From Piscicola geometra (Eukaryota > Annelida > Clitellata > Hirudinida > Piscicolidae), in contig OX030956.1 of the NCBI GenBank assembly GCA_943735955.1, positions 3,261,912 through 3,325,911 of the forward strand: a DNA stretch of 64,000 nt, given 5' to 3'. Positions within the stretch are counted from its first letter, which is position 1, and each line of letters starts with the position of its first letter. The position numbers and the translations under genes were made by a program. The notes beneath the pieces were generated by a model. It worked only from the letters and a program-made list of their open reading frames with translations. It searched no databases and was not told the origin of the DNA. Shown one piece after another: positions 1-14,600 of this stretch.

Positions 1-3000
1 CTTTATAATTCTATTTACGACCAAACGTGTGCCTTTCGTAAGAATGTTTCTCAATCACAGATCCACGTTTTTACTGAATATTTTCAAACATTTCAATCAC
101 AAATAGGTTTTAAAATTAATCAATTCATTTTTATTTAAACTTTATTTTATTTTTTTTTCTTTGTTTCAATATAAAATAAAGTTATTGTATTTTTTAATTC
201 TTTAAAAAAGTATTTTATTCTTTATTTTCAAAAAGTAAAATGTGGTGTATCGATAAATTTTCCAATGTGAATACTAAATTATTTTGCTTCTAGATGTTCC
301 AAAGAAAATAATGGTTATATTTATTTTATATTTATTTATTAAAATACAAAGTATAACTTATTTAACAATAATGTATATTAAAGTTTTAGCTTTAAAAAAG
401 TTTTAATTTATAAAATGTGATAAAAATAAACCTTGGAATGGTTTACTAAAAAAAAAATAAAATCTTGTTGAAACCAATAAGAAACCCAATTCTACATGTA
501 ATCTCCATAAACTTCTAATTTCACTTCAATCACTACCACCACAACAAGCGTCAGCTTCCACCTTCTATTTATCATAGCAAGTGCCATTATGATCGTTAAA
601 GCCAATCGATTTATTATAAACAGGCTTCATAATTTTTACCATTATTTATAACTTAACTGCCACATTTCTTTTGCATAATCTTTTAATCTATTCTCCAAAC
701 TATATATTTTAAAAAATAGATTTTTGTATCTTCAAATCACAGCTTTTTTAGACATATTTTTTCACCATCACTCCCTCGTACAATCTTATGCCCTTCAAAC
801 GCCCCGGGCCATTGAAGATCTTTTTTATTTCTCTACAGAAGCACACAAAAACAACATCCAGCGTATACGTCGTACCATTTAGTAATGGCGCGTTGTTTCA
901 TGAAAAACTCGCAAGCCTTTCATTCGATCACAAGAACTCTGTGATGTTCTAATTATCTGAAGATTGAAGAAAATTTCGTTTTTGTGGTGCTATACTACGC
1001 TAAAACTACCTCAAAGTAAAAAACATGCTGAGCAGCCTACATTTAGTTTTCTGTATTGTTGTTTTTTGTTATATTACGCCATCCATACATGAGACAAATC
1101 AGTCGAGTAATTATATTATAGGGTTTTATTCTTTTGTTATATAAAAATATTTTAACAGAAGATTTTTATTATTCATTATATTTTTTACAAATTAATAAAA
1201 ATCTTAAAAGTATGACACAATTTTGTGAATAATGTATTCAGATAAAATAGACAGTGAAAAAACTGTAGATCCCTTAATGAAATAAAACTGAGAACATATA
1301 TATATATAATTGGATAAAATAAAAAATAGTTTATAAAATTGTTAAACCTATGAAAATCAATTTAATTTAATAATTTATTTATATTAATACATTCTATGGA
1401 GAAAACATTACGGTTATTGTGGCACAAAGTTGAGCAAAAACTAAACCCAGTGTTTTCATAGGGAAAATGTCAATTGTTCTAAAAACTTTAAAAAAACTTG
1501 AAATTTGTTTAATAAAAAATGTTTCATTGAAAAAAGTTTTGAAACATTTTCATACATATTTTGATGATTAAAAGAGGAAAGCAGTTTTATTATGTTTTCA
1601 AAATGAGTAAATTAGTAATTATTAAAAAATATTAATTAGATAAATAAACTCAAAACTTATTTAAAAAAATAATAAAAGTATTCTACAAACGTTGAAAAAA
1701 TGTATAATAAAATACATACATTTCTAAAAAGTGGAAAATATCAAACCAAAGAAAGTAAAAACCAAATGAAAATGTAAAATAATACAATCTGCAATAAACA
1801 ATTTAGAAAAATACAGAGATCATTACAAAACCGTTATTGATGGCGGTGCTTACCGCACGAGCGCATTTTGTTCATCAGAGACCCTGGCAAGGCCCGAATC
1901 GGTCGCGTTGCAATGAGAGCGCTTTTTAGTAACAAGATATGCAATTCCACGTTGCATCCTTATTTGTTTTATGATGAAATAAAAACTATTTAGTTTTCAT
2001 AAAATTGCGTTTATCGAAGTTTTAAATGGTTGCTTCTAGTGAGTTTTTCACTAAACTATTTAGACAAACTAAACTTAATTTTTTTAAACTGATGAAAACA
2101 AATTTATTTTCATATGCGCATATAAAAAAAACTCTTTTGCCCAAAGTTTTTTAATACAATTTAGTTTCTTCATTTATTTTTGTGTTTGATTAAATGAGAA
2201 AAAAGTAAATTGATTTAAAACTGGCTAATTGAAACATTTAAAACTTCAGGCATGCATAACAGAACGTGATATCTTTGAGTTTTTGCTCGAATAAAGAAAC
2301 TGGATGGCCTAAATAGCGCTTGGAATACACGAACTACACCTTTTTCACTCGTAATACAGCCTCTATTTTAGTCTTTATATTAGAGCTGTTCCACGATTAA
2401 AAATTTATAATTGAAGTTAATCGAAAGATTAAACTTTTTCTGGCCTTCTTTGAAGTAGGCGATGGCCCATTAAATCCATTATTAATTAATTTACTAATTA
2501 ATAATAATTACTAGTTCTGATTGACTACACCCAAATGCTTATAAACTGGAAGATAGACTGGTCTTTTTTTCAAATCGTTTATTAATCGAAAGTTAACTTA
2601 GATTAAAGCACATCTCTATTTGAAACAAAAATAATTCGAGTAAACTTTATTATTGTGAATACATTTCATTTTAATTTTTGATAATAATTATTATAGATCA
2701 ATATGAAAGATGTGTGATAACTGTGTTTCATGAGTACAATAATAATAAAAAATTACGTTTTTAAACTGTTATCTCAATAATAAGATTATAAGTTATGAAA
2801 ATAAAAATAGGATAATTTAGAAAAGATAATGTTTTATAGAATTACTTAACGCAGTTGTTGAAGTAACTGACACCTAGAAACAAATTCTTTATATGCAATC
2901 AACAAAAGAACAAATAATTTAAAGTATTTTTTGTATACTTAATAAAAATGAAAATATAAACCAGATAATTATTATTATTTAAATAATACAATAAAAAGTA

Positions 3001-4389
3001 ACATGTTTTTATTTGAATTTTTTTAAAAAACAATTTAATTATTTTTTCAAGTCAAAATACAAATATTCATAAACCAATAAGTAAGTAAGAACTCCAAATC
3101 TTTCAAAAGGCTTTCTGGCGTGAATCACTTAGTAATTATTTAAAAGCACCATCTTCTAATCAATTTTGCAATCCATCTGAAGATATCCTAGAAAATAATA
3201 AATTCACGAATGATTAACATAAAAACAGCGAAAAAAAATTTTTTCTTCAATTATTTAAACTTTTTCACACAAGTTATACAAATATTATAACAAAGTTATT
3301 ACATTTCTGGATTTTAAAAATTAACTATTTACAAAATAACTTCAACTTCATCTTTTTAATTTGATATTTTATTTAAATTAGAAAAACTGAAAAAACTTAT
3401 ATTATTTGAACTGCACATAGATGGACGACCGTTCTGGGTGGACATTCTATCAATGCAAGGCCTTCATCCATTTGGAAAATAGTGTAAATCGGAGACGATC
3501 AATTTCTTGAGAGATTACATGGCAATCATTGTTCTAAATTATTTTCTTTTTGAATAATGTCTTTTATGTTTTGAATCTTTCACACGAAAATAACTCAACA
3601 GTAATTTTAACAATAAAATTATTAATGAAAAAATGGAAATACTTAATAAATAGTTAAATTGGTTTTTAAGAAATGCCTTTATTGGCCTTCACTACAAAAA
3701 GCATTATGCTAGGCCCACTCAACTATTCATGAAGCACTCTTAGAAATTTAAAAGTTTGTAACGCTTGTCGTATTGTATATGGCTCGCATGCCTTTTCACT
3801 CATTAGAACGAAAAAATGATTTAACCGAAGTTATTGTTGAAAAGACAAGATTAAAAAAAATTAATATAAATTTTAAAACTTTATAGAAAAATCTTATCTT
3901 TTCTTATTTTGGTTTTTTAGCAGCAGAGAAAGCACGTACTGACATTAATCATCCTCGAAGTTCTGTGTTTTTTGCTTTTAGTGCGTGAAATATCTTTTTA
4001 AATTATTTTCTTACAAACACGAATGACTTTTAAAAAATTGTACTAGGAAAAATAGAATCTATTAATGTATTTAAAAAACGCAAAAGCATTTGGATCGAGA
4101 AAATATATATAAATAGTTGAATAGTAAGTGAATAAATAATAACCAAGATATTTGTTCACACTTTTTAAAACTCAAAATTTATCAACTACCTTTTAAATGT
4201 ACAAAAAACATTTTACGTGAATAAAAAAAATCTAAGCATAAATGAAAACTAAAAAAATAGAGCTATTGATATGTAAATCCGAACTGTGAAACAACATTTC
4301 TTTTTTGGATTTTTCGGCGCAACATGTCAAGTGTACAAATGCTTAAGGTTGGCGTGAAGAGACTAAGAAATGGCTGAGTAAGCAATTAG
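1..4389. other. AT-rich intergenic DNA, no gene recognised
   Basis: Long A/T runs and frequent stops in all frames. Slightly GC-richer islets near 780-930 and 1,840-1,925 do not give a convincing reading frame or a family match by eye. Nothing here is supported as a gene or a mobile element. Confidence 0.5.
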
Positions 4390-4530
4390 ATTAATCTTGA
4401 AGGCTTCAGGCTAATGCAAGAAAGCGTCATGAAGACGTATGAGGATAGCGAAACAGGAAAAGTCTTCAAGCACTTTTTTGGATGGGAAAGTTATTTTGAT
4501 CTCAGTGAGATCAAGAAGGGATTAGATTGA
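4390..4530 (+). other. weak coding-like segment, unrecognised
   Basis: After an acceptor-like ATTAG the frame is open for 46 codons (start I-N-L-E-G-F-R-L-M, end E-I-K-K-G-L-D) and closes with TGA at 4528-4530. Ignoring that one stop, the same frame stays open to about 4,692. Composition is more codon-like than the surrounding AT-rich DNA. No family was recognised. It could be a decayed transposon frame or a single exon; a chance opening is also possible. Confidence 0.15.
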
Positions 4531-7063
4531 AAAACGTTTCATAAAAAATTTGAGAAAAATAGAGGATTTTCACAAAAATTTAGAGTTGGGTTTTCAATGA
4601 AATTTACGAAACATAGATTATTCATGAAATGGATTAAGCATAAAAAAACTTTAGAATTATTTAATGGTGAAAAACACATTACTTCTTTGAAATAATTATT
4701 TTTTTATTATAATCTTTGTTATTATTATCGAAAAAAATAGTTTTAATAAATATTCATATTATTTCAGTGTTTTTATTTTGATATTTACAGCTTTAGGATA
4801 AAATAGGGCTCATACACTTTTTCAAATGAATAAAATTAATTGTTATTAATAATGTCACAGCCAGCTTCCGCTCCAAAAAAGAGTAAAAATAAAAAATAAA
4901 AAAATAAAAATATGCTAGCCTAAATTAAGGAAAAATTAAAGTGAAAATAAAATTTAATCATTATTATAAAAAATAGAAGAGCAATTAAAAAACTGTGCAG
5001 TTTCGATAAATCTTAAACAATTTGATAAAATTATTATCAGAAGAGAATGGCTAACGTGTCAATACTTTGAAACTCAAATGAAAAAACCCCTCTTCCTTTG
5101 AGAAAACAGGTTGTAATGCAAAACATGCGAAACTGCTTAATAATAATCTTTTTATCTTTACTGTGTGATTTAACGTTTGCTGCTCATGCAATCATGCACT
5201 TTCACGAACTTCGTTTAAACATTCTTTTTTCAATAGTTAAACTCTCTAAACACTCATCAAACCAGTATTAAAGTATTAATTGTAAAAAATAATTTCATCA
5301 AAACAACAATAATAATTTGATAATTAAACATATAAAAATCTCAAGAAAAACCATTAAAATTAAAAAAAAAGTAAAACTAAGTTTGAAAATTCTAGTTATT
5401 CATTCTTTAAGTTAAAAAATCGACACTCGTTATTTTCTTCAATTGTACACAGCATCAAGCTTATAGGAGTACATCTCAAGTTTTTTTCACGAGTTACAGG
5501 GCTTTTTTTGTAAGAAATCTCTAGTATCCGTGTCAAGTAGCACGAACACAGTTAAATTAATTGAATTCTGACAAGAATTGTGTCAATTATTTATGCATAT
5601 AAATTAAAAAATACTTTTGTTATACTTATTGTTCTACAATAATTAATAATTTGAAGAATTTAAAACATTGAACTACTTTCAAGTAAAGTATCGAAAATTT
5701 TCCTTCCTCTCTCTAATCAACATGAATAAAAAGCATTATTTGGCGGAAAAACGCAATGCAACGGTATAAAGTTTAAAAAGTAAAAATATTCAAGAAAAAA
5801 AGTTTTATTTATTTATAAGTGTAGTGATTTGAGAAAACTTGGCTAGAATACGATATTAAAAATAAAAGCTTGTTTTTTGGCGATGGGAAACCTCAAAGAC
5901 ACCATAAACACAAATGAAGGCACTTTTTTCCTGAAGAGAATCACTAATAATGTCACAAAACTAGGACAGAAAGGTTTCTTATGTTTAGGTATTTATGTGG
6001 TTTAGTTTAGTTTGTTTTATTAACGGCTAAAAAATATAGTTTAACTTATTTATTTCGATCATGAAATGAATGTAAAATTAAACTATTGAAAAATAATACC
6101 ACTTTGGAATTCAAAACTTTTAAATTTTGCTTTAAGGAGCAAACAGGATTTTTTACTTGATATTTATTTCTAGCTTACCAAAAATTCTAATGATTTCTTA
6201 ATGTGAAGTTGAAAACCCATGAAGAGTTATAATGGTCGCTAAATTTTTTTAAAAACTTTATTTTATATATGGCTTAGAGATTTTTTTATATAAGTATATT
6301 TTTGAATCCTTGTCAGAAAACTACTTAGAGAAAGAAATAATATTAAAAAATTTAATTCTATTTTCGTTCAAATAAATAAAATTCTTACTACAGCTAACTC
6401 TATAATGAATACTTTTATATCATTTTCAAGAATTTAAACATTTTATTAAGTTAAAAAATAGCGAAAAAAGAAAGTTTGTTAAAAATGTTTTACTTAACTA
6501 CAATGTCACAATGTGACGCCGTCACATTTCAAACCAAAAATCTTTATATCGAATTTATTAGTCATATTTATTTATAGTTTGTGAAGATTTTTTGTTCAAG
6601 ACATACATTAACCAAAACTGACTTTTCTATATATTTTCAGTGTGTAAGAATTCTATTTAAAAGCATTAAAAAATATTTCTTCAAAGTAATATAAACATTT
6701 TTGAGAACTAAACTTTTAACACTCAATTTAATAAAGTGGCAATACGCGTATACCTTCTAGTTTATTCATCCGTGATCTTTCGACCTTCTCCGAAACCAAA
6801 ATAATTTAATGATGTTGAAGAATTATAGCGTAAATTCAACTTAACAAACTTCTTATGAAAGTTTACCCAAGTAGTTCGCTGAGCGAGTTCTTAAGAATAT
6901 TTTAATTGCATTGCTTCAGTTTTCCATTATATTACATTGAAAGGTATTTCATACATCAGTTACTTGCAACGGCTTAATGGTCTGTAGGCTTGTTGACGTT
7001 GACGATACGTCGAATAGAGACGATTCAGGTTAATGAAGCGTCTAGTTTAATCAAGAGGATATA
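4531..7063. other. AT-rich intergenic DNA, no gene recognised
   Basis: Apart from the tail of the open frame to about 4,692, no exon-like composition, RNA gene or structured repeat was seen. A somewhat GC-richer stretch at 6,960-7,060 leads into the weak candidate that follows. Confidence 0.45.
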
Positions 7064-7750
7064 ATGGGAAAAGCATCATCAAAGTATGCGGTAAAACTTC
7101 TATAAATCTATAGTTTATGGTTCAACTATTTATTCTTATTGATGCAAAATAATTATTTTATCTAAAGTTTCTTTAAAATTAAAAGGCGAATCTTAATAAA
7201 GCCTATAGAAAAACTAAAAGTTTTAGATTTTGTCTATAATGATTATTTGAATAAAAAATAAAATAAAATTTTAGTGAAACTCAAATAAAAATTTGTCTAA
7301 TTAAAGTTGCTTTTTGTGTCAGCGCGTCAATATTTACTACGCGAAACTTATACGAGTCTAAAAACTTATATGCCTAATTGCTCCAATAGCTTTTTAGCAC
7401 AATTAATTTAATCATGTTTTATTGCATACGTGAAGAGGCTTTCAACACGGGAATCTTGTTTTCATGATGCAAACAGATTTCATTCACACCTTGATGAAAA
7501 AACTTGTTTTTCAAAGTTTTTTTTCATTTTATTTTTATTTTTTAGAATTGTTAAAGAGCTTCGATGTGTGCGAGCTCTGATTGATAGATCTTCGAAAGTT
7601 TCCAGTATGAATAACCGTTTTAATGAACTGGCGTCTTCTTATCATCCACGAAAATCAATTGCGTCAAAAAATTTAATTAAAATTAAAATTGAAATTTTTA
7701 TTTTTATATATAATTGTTTTATAGACATTAAAAAAATTATAATAAACTAA
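7064..7750 (+). other. weak candidate gene fragment, unrecognised
   Basis: A short frame at 7064-7090 reads M-G-K-A-S-S-K-Y-A followed by GT; a Gly at position 2 with nearby Ser/Lys is the form of an N-myristoylation start. At 7430-7750 an open frame contains two coding-like parts (around R-L-S-T-R-E-S-C-F and I-V-K-E-L-R-C-V-R-A-L-I-D-R) separated by a T-rich stretch ending in TTTTTTAG. A roughly 30-nt GT-AG removal of that stretch keeps frame, but all confident introns in this window are 90 bp or longer. No family was recognised and the linkage of the parts is conjecture. Confidence 0.15.
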
Positions 7751-9149
7751 TTATTCCGCATAGAACTTTTAATGTTAGTTGAAATACTTTATTTTAAAAA
7801 ATCTTTAAAAAACTAGAAAATTCAATTTTAAAATATGAAAAACAATAATCTTTTTCAAATCTTAGATTTTTAAATATTTTTTGAGAAGATCGAGTTTAAG
7901 TAATTTTTTCCGTATTTAATATTAAAACATAAAATTCAAACTAAATTCATAGAAACCTGAAAAGGCATTGCTAATATTATTGGCTGAAAATTTAAATATA
8001 ATTCATTTAATATTTTTTTCAAAATCTGTGAGTATATATTAAAATCTCTTTTTTCTCTAGATAGTACGAACTTTTTGAGACACTAGTGAGAAAATGACTA
8101 AATTGAAGAAAGTTTCATTTAAAAAAAAAAGAAATTTTACAGAAAAAACCTTTGTAATAGTTATTCAAATTTCAGTTTTCAGAGTTTCAAAAGTCGATCT
8201 GGGAAAAAAATTAAAAAATTGAAAAGGTTTTGACATGGTTTAACTGACATGTCACATGATGTGGTAACAAGTCCACAATGTGATGCCATCATATAAAAAC
8301 CTTTCAAACCAAATTCAAAGAAGTATTATTTGTAGTTTTTGAAGTTTCTTCATGTTAAATTATAATATTACCAAAGCAGACGTTTGAATATTTTCCAAAA
8401 CGTCAAAATTTTTAATTTGCGTTTTTTATGTATTAACACATTTTCTTAAAGTAAAAATTAAAAACATTTCAAAAATTTAAATTTTTGAAGGTTATATTCT
8501 ATAGCGAAAATTTTACTCATCACATTTTTTCGGAATGCGTCAAAATTAGTAGTTTGCTGACCAGGATTTTTAATTTATAAAGTGAAAGGAAACATCGAAA
8601 ATTTATTCCAAAAATCTCAAAAATATCAATTTTCATGCCATTGTGCACAAGGCATTGATCTTAGAGCTATGACGTATATTGTAAAACTAAAACGTGATTT
8701 TTTCTTATCAATAAAAATCTCATTTCAGATTCACTTGAAAAAAAAACTTTGAAAAATATTAACATTATATAAAGATTTGTGAAAATGATAATGCTCAAAT
8801 AATAATCCAAAATTCTTTATTTAAACATTTCATTTCATTTTAAATGAATATTAAATGAAAGATCATTTTCCGCAGATGTGAGTTTCCGTGTCAAACGTAA
8901 AAACAAATTAGAGTACTTTGGCGGAATGCTTTTTTACAAGCTGCATGCTCTTGGAAATTTGTCATCAAAAAAGCCAATTTGTGTGTGTTGATGTGTGTTT
9001 GAATATTCAAATGTACAAAGTTCAGACAGTAATTTACAAAACGGTTTAATAAAAAAACGTAAAATAATATATAATTTTTATTAAAATTACACATAATTTT
9101 TTTTAAAAAAGCTAAAAAAGTGATTATTGACACAACAAAATAATTTCAA
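7751..9149. other. AT-rich intergenic DNA, no gene recognised
   Basis: A and T runs dominate. No coding-like or structured sequence was found. Confidence 0.45.
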
Positions 9150-9840
9150 CTACAAACACACAATCACGTATTCACACTTAAAAAATACATACAAACAAAC
9201 ACACACAATTAAAAATGCACCAACACTAAAAAAACACACCCAAAAAAACACATAAAAAACACAAACACACAAAAATATAGTTAAAAAGTCAAACATACAC
9301 CAACGACACGTATACAGTGACTCCCCGAATGCACGTGCACAAGGGCAGCATTCCATCATGACTTTCATGGGGAGACTTTGACGTGCATTGATCAATTCTT
9401 GTACGCCTGCGGATCTTCAAACACCCTCCGTACGCAACCTCGCGTACAACTTTGTATGTGTATGTCAAGGAATGCCCATAACTAAGCATCAATACACTTT
9501 TGTAAACACCTGCATACACTCGGAATTTGCATATACTCACATAAAAATACAATCGAAAAAATTTTTTCAGTGTACTACTAAATGTTAAAAAAAACAAGAA
9601 TAATCACCAACATGTATTTTTCCATATTCTAGATATATACATCGAATGAAAAAAAACGCTGACTGAAAAAACACAAAAAAATGCATCATCCGATTAATGC
9701 ATAAATATATGGAAAAATATTCATACACTACAAACCCATTTAAACGCATATTCTCCCACATTCACTTCCACACAGATACGCCCACTCACACACAGGGCCA
9801 CTGGAACGCATAATCGAGCATACACACACCCACTTCTACA
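9150..9840. repeat. AC-rich low-complexity belt
   Basis: Interrupted ACAC, AAACAC and CATACA runs fill 9,150-9,300 and recur to 9,840. A GC-richer islet lies at 9,300-9,500. Open frames on the minus strand here are rich in Tyr, Val, Cys and Phe because they read the complement of CA repeats; they match no family and are best treated as repeat shadows. Confidence 0.6.
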
Positions 9841-11089
9841 GTCATCCACTTACAAGCGAACATTAATGCAGAAGAGCGATAATGAGTGAGGAAGTGGCCA
9901 ATTAAATAGACCATTTTATGTGTAATTAATTAACGCCTTTTAACTATTTTCTCTAAACGAGAGAATTGCGTAAAAATAGGAAAAAATAAAAGTTTATCGT
10001 TCAAAATAGTTTTATTTAATTGATTTATTGAACAGCGCTTAAAGTTGAGCAAAACGCTTCATAAATTGATTTGATTAATTAATTAATTCAAGTTTATAAA
10101 TTATTCATTCCCAATCATTTGAAATATTGAAAATTTTAAAAGTTCTATTGAGAATTTTTATAGATAATCATGAACATTTATCTCGTTTTGGAGCAGTATC
10201 TTAGAAAAAGCTTGATGCATGCATCGCACATCACATTTTCTTTTTCTTAATTTATTTTGCTCTTTTAAAAATTTTTTTTTAATTATTTTGCATAAAGGTT
10301 TTTTAAAAGCTTTTATATTTTTATTAGTTTTATAATTTATTATGAAATACTTTAATAATATTTACTCGAAAAAGTAAATAAAAGCCTAATAAATAAATAG
10401 AAAACAATGTGTTGCAAGTTGAAAACTAAAACATTAAAAAAGAATAAAATATTTGCAAAATATTTGTTTCCATTTTTAATATATACACACGGAAAATTCA
10501 AAAAGATATAAAAACCTAAATACGTGCACATGACTCTCGGAAAAAAAACTCCCAATAAAAAGATAAAACAGAAAAAAATTAATGAAACTTTCTCAATACG
10601 AAAAAAACAAAAACATCCAAAAACTGTGTTTCCAACATGCTAGCAATCGGCTATAACACAAAGAAGAATCTAAATCATTTGGCATGTGTGCAGTACCCTC
10701 ACTTTCTAAATTACTGGATTACCAAGCTTAGGACCATTTGCATATTACTCAAACGTGCACGTTCGTGTCATTTTATTGTTTTTTTCTAATTTATTTGCTA
10801 CATTCTTTTATCAGAAAACTTTTATTTTTATCAAAGCGCTTTAGAAGAAAGAATTTTATTTTGTTACATTAATTTTTTTAAAATTAATATTCACAAAATT
10901 AGAATCAAAATTATAAAGATTCAAAAAAGAAAATACATATTTTTAGAAAAATTATTTTCACAACTTTTAATTGACCATGTGACATTAAACAATTTGTTTT
11001 TTTAGACAAATACTCGAAAAAATGATGTGCTCTAACAAAATAATTTTTGAACTTTTTTAAGCAAAAAACCACCAGTCACTTTTTAATTT
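9841..11089. other. AT-rich intergenic DNA, no gene recognised
   Basis: Only A/T-rich sequence with short open frames of biased composition was seen. Confidence 0.45.
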
Positions 11090-11670
11090 CTTGGGTCCAC
11101 TCAACCCATTTCTTTGCACTTTACAGAAAATAAACAAGTATTGAAAGCATTTTCTCGATGAACGTTTACAACTTTTATAGCATTATAATTGACAGCTTGA
11201 AGTTTCTTTATAATTTCTAGGTGAATAAAGCAATGGACTGACTGTCATTTAAAAGCTACAACTTTTATTCTGTTAGTAAGTTCTGAGTGGTCACCCGTCA
11301 TGGCTGCTGCAGCATCTTTGCACATACCAACACGTTTGCTTAAATCAATGTTATTTGCGATGGTATAATCATTCAGAACCTTGAAAATGTCAGCACATGT
11401 TGCTTGCCTAGGTAGTTTCAGTCTAAACATGTTGTCTTCAACATTGTCGCGACTATCTTCAAGCCGAACGTGTTTAATAAAAATAGCTCTTCAGAATTAT
11501 CTGTCGATTCGTCAAGATGAAAGGTAATACTTCTGTACTTTTTCAATAAGCTGCTTTTCAATGTTTTCAGTAATTTTGGCTATTTTTACAAAAGTCTTTT
11601 TCGAAAGAAGGATCTTTGATGCTTAATTGCTTGAGGACTCATCTATCAGTATTGTATAAAAGTGCGAAAA
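11090..11670 (-). pseudogene. degraded hAT (ZBED5/SCAND3-like) transposase
   Basis: Read on the minus strand from about 11,670 downward, three segments in order resemble the hAT-derived ZBED5/FAM200/SCAND3 transposase core. The first has I-T-E-N-I-E-K-Q-L-I-E-K, then after a frame change L-D-E-S-T-D-N-S, the family's LDEST motif. The second (11,245-11,430) has D-I-F-K-V-L-N-D-Y, then N-N-I-D-L-S-K-R-V-G-M-C-K-D and A-A-A-M-T-G-D-H-S, where the family usually has CTDGAAAMTGKHSG. The third has V-H-C-F-I-H and, further on, C-L-F-S-V-K-C-K-E-M-G. Two in-frame stops and at least one frameshift make it non-functional. No terminal inverted repeats were identified, so the element's ends are unknown. 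Confidence 0.8.
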
Positions 11671-14600
11671 TTGGACCACTGCCCAAAGGCTCACGAACCA
11701 CAGTTTTAAGAAACACTGCTTTATATAAATTAATGGGCATGGCCATCTAAAACATAACTTTTCTTCTAGGCTTGTTTGGTTAAATTCCCTGGTTTAAATA
11801 GCCTAATTTCATGGAATTTCAGATTAATCAGCCAAACTGTTTTTTATAATGATTTTTATTCATTTCATCTATTCAGAAGCTTTTTGATATAAAATACACC
11901 AATCAGAAGAAAAAATTCGGGTTGTAGTTATATTAATAAAAGATTAGATGAATAAAGCTTGTTCTTTCTACCTTTAAATTTTTTTCTATCCGAATAATCA
12001 GTTGTTTTTACAGATTTAAAAACGATAATTAGACGAGGTTTCATAAATGATTTTATTTTTATATATTTAAACTGTAGCAAACCATATGGTAACGCGTGTG
12101 GGAAGCTACCTCCATAAAACATTAAGTAGGAAAGTAATCGTTCATTAAGACCCTCCGCGATCGTTCACCTCCCATTTGTTCTCTTATTTATTCCGGTGGC
12201 TATAAAAGTTTCTCTGAAATGATGAAATGCTGTGCAGCGAAACACATCACTTTTTATTGCGTTAATATTTCACGCTTTAATATAAAGCGATTGAATGGAC
12301 AAGAACTCAAGGTAGAGAACTCAATGTTGGTGGCATCTGTATGTTACAGCCTTTAACGCTAACATCAGCGTCTCCAGGACTTCCTTTAGGCATTTTTTAG
12401 ACTCGCGATCGATAAGAAGCATCGTTACACATTCATCACGCACGTTAGTCTTGCTATAAATTCGACTTTATTGCTTTTTATTGTTCTGATTTTTTTCAGC
12501 TCAAATTTTGGATTTTTAAATATATTTACTATTGGTTTCAAATGTAAATGAATTTTATTGTATTTTATTTAAAATATGTTTTTGGTATTCGTGTGCTTCA
12601 TTACAATTTTCATCCGTGCGTCTTCTAGCTTCACACATTTTTTTACTTGTTTAACTTTTTAAGTTTTAATTTAGAGTTGATAATTATCTTGAGTATTATA
12701 TTTTTATTAATACAATAGACACGAATTGAGAGACTGTACTTTATAGTTTAATTTTACCATGGGGTAATGCCTACAATTCACTGAGGTTATTAAAGCATAT
12801 AGCGTAAACAATTGTTTTTCCGAAAGATTAATGATAACATTAACTTTCAAAATGAAGTTTATATGTGTGAAATAAAAAAACACCGCTAATGAAAACGAGT
12901 CGTTTTTCAAATGTAATGGAAATAGATTTTAAAATATTTTTTTTTATCTAGCTAAAATAAAATATTATATTTAGCAAATTGTAAATACTATCTCTGAAAC
13001 ACAATTTAAATAAAATTGAATTTAAATAAAGTCAAATAAAAGAAACCAAATATGTTATTCTCTCAGTACCCATGATTTTATTACAACAAAGTTTTATGGT
13101 TTATAAAAAACTGTATAAAAATTGTTATTTTTAAAATCTAGGAATTTCAGTTTTCTTCCATTCGCTTTGTATTCGTGCAAAATGATATTTTTCAAAAAAA
13201 ATTTTTTTTAATGTTTAATTATAATTTTAGAGAAAATTTCTATTACTTTTTAATTTGAAAAATCATTTTATTTTGTTCAAAAAGCGAATAATTTATTTAG
13301 TAATTTAATTTTTTTATAGATAATTAGTACTTTCATTTCTATTAAATGTTTTTGAAATTATATTCTAAGTCTTCATTCAATTCCACGAAGTATGAGATTT
13401 TTGAAGAATTTTTATTTTAAAGAGTTTTATTTACCCACATCAGTCTTTGACAGGTTCGAATGTATTACACAGATTTTAGTTTATAGTAGATTTTATACTT
13501 TCTATATTTATTTTTCTAAACATCTGATATTGCAGTAAATTTTTAGTAATAAAGTAAAATCATATAAAAAAAACAAAATTATTAATACTATTCAAATTCT
13601 TTCAAATGACCGCAATCACAGTTCAAAACAGTTTTCTAAACTGAAAAATAACGCTGAAAAGAAGAATGTGGCTGTAGGCATTTTTCCAAATGAATTCTAT
13701 TCATTTTCCTTGCAAATATATTTCAATAGGCAAGCACATTTCGTCTCCAAATAAATTTCTAAATAATTCATTATACACATAATAAATTTATGAAAACCAA
13801 AAAGTAGGAAGTCTAATGTCTTTTTTTGATGACTGATGGAATTTTCGTGACTCCTTAGGAGAGTGACTTGAGAAATTCTCGAGTTATTCCAGCGTGTCTT
13901 ATTTCTCGCATTGCGTCCTTTACACGCACAGAATTATTCTGCGTAAGATTTTATTTCTTTAATAATTATTTTTTCTTTAAGATTTAAATTTTCGTTATTT
14001 CCAGTCTTTTGCCCATTTAATTTTTTTTATTTAAGAAAAAAGAATAAAATTACCTTGAGTTGCATTTATAGGATTCTAGGCCGATTTCAACTAAGAGGTT
14101 ATTAGGGAGATCGAATAAGATGCTTCTGCATCTTTTATAAGGGTTCTCTTATTATAAAAGTTTAAAATTTAACTTGAAGAATCGTCAAGAAGCCATATAA
14201 AAGTTATTTGGTTGCGTTGAAAAACTATTTTTAAAAACTATATAACTATATTTTTGAATAAGAAATTGGCAATTTTGAATTATAGACGAAAGAATAGTCT
14301 CCCTTCAATGTATAGATATTCTAGTTTTAAATTTTCAATAGATGCTATTTAATAAAACTGAATTAATTAGCAATATTTGATTAATTCATTGATGATAGTT
14401 CGAGTAATCTAAAAAACGGTAAATTAATGAAAGTAGCCAAGCTACTTAGAAGCGTCGAATTTTCCGAAATATTCACATCAAATGAATATTTAGGAAAAGC
14501 AAAAACGTCCCACGAGTGATTATGTTAAGGGCACTACATCGATGAAACTTGAATGAACAATTTGCGAAAATAAACGGTGTGGAAAGGGTCTGGAAATGGA

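Noticed and set aside
9289..9597. 102-residue minus-strand frame in the AC-rich belt
   Set aside because: Composition follows the repeat complement, with no family match or splice context.
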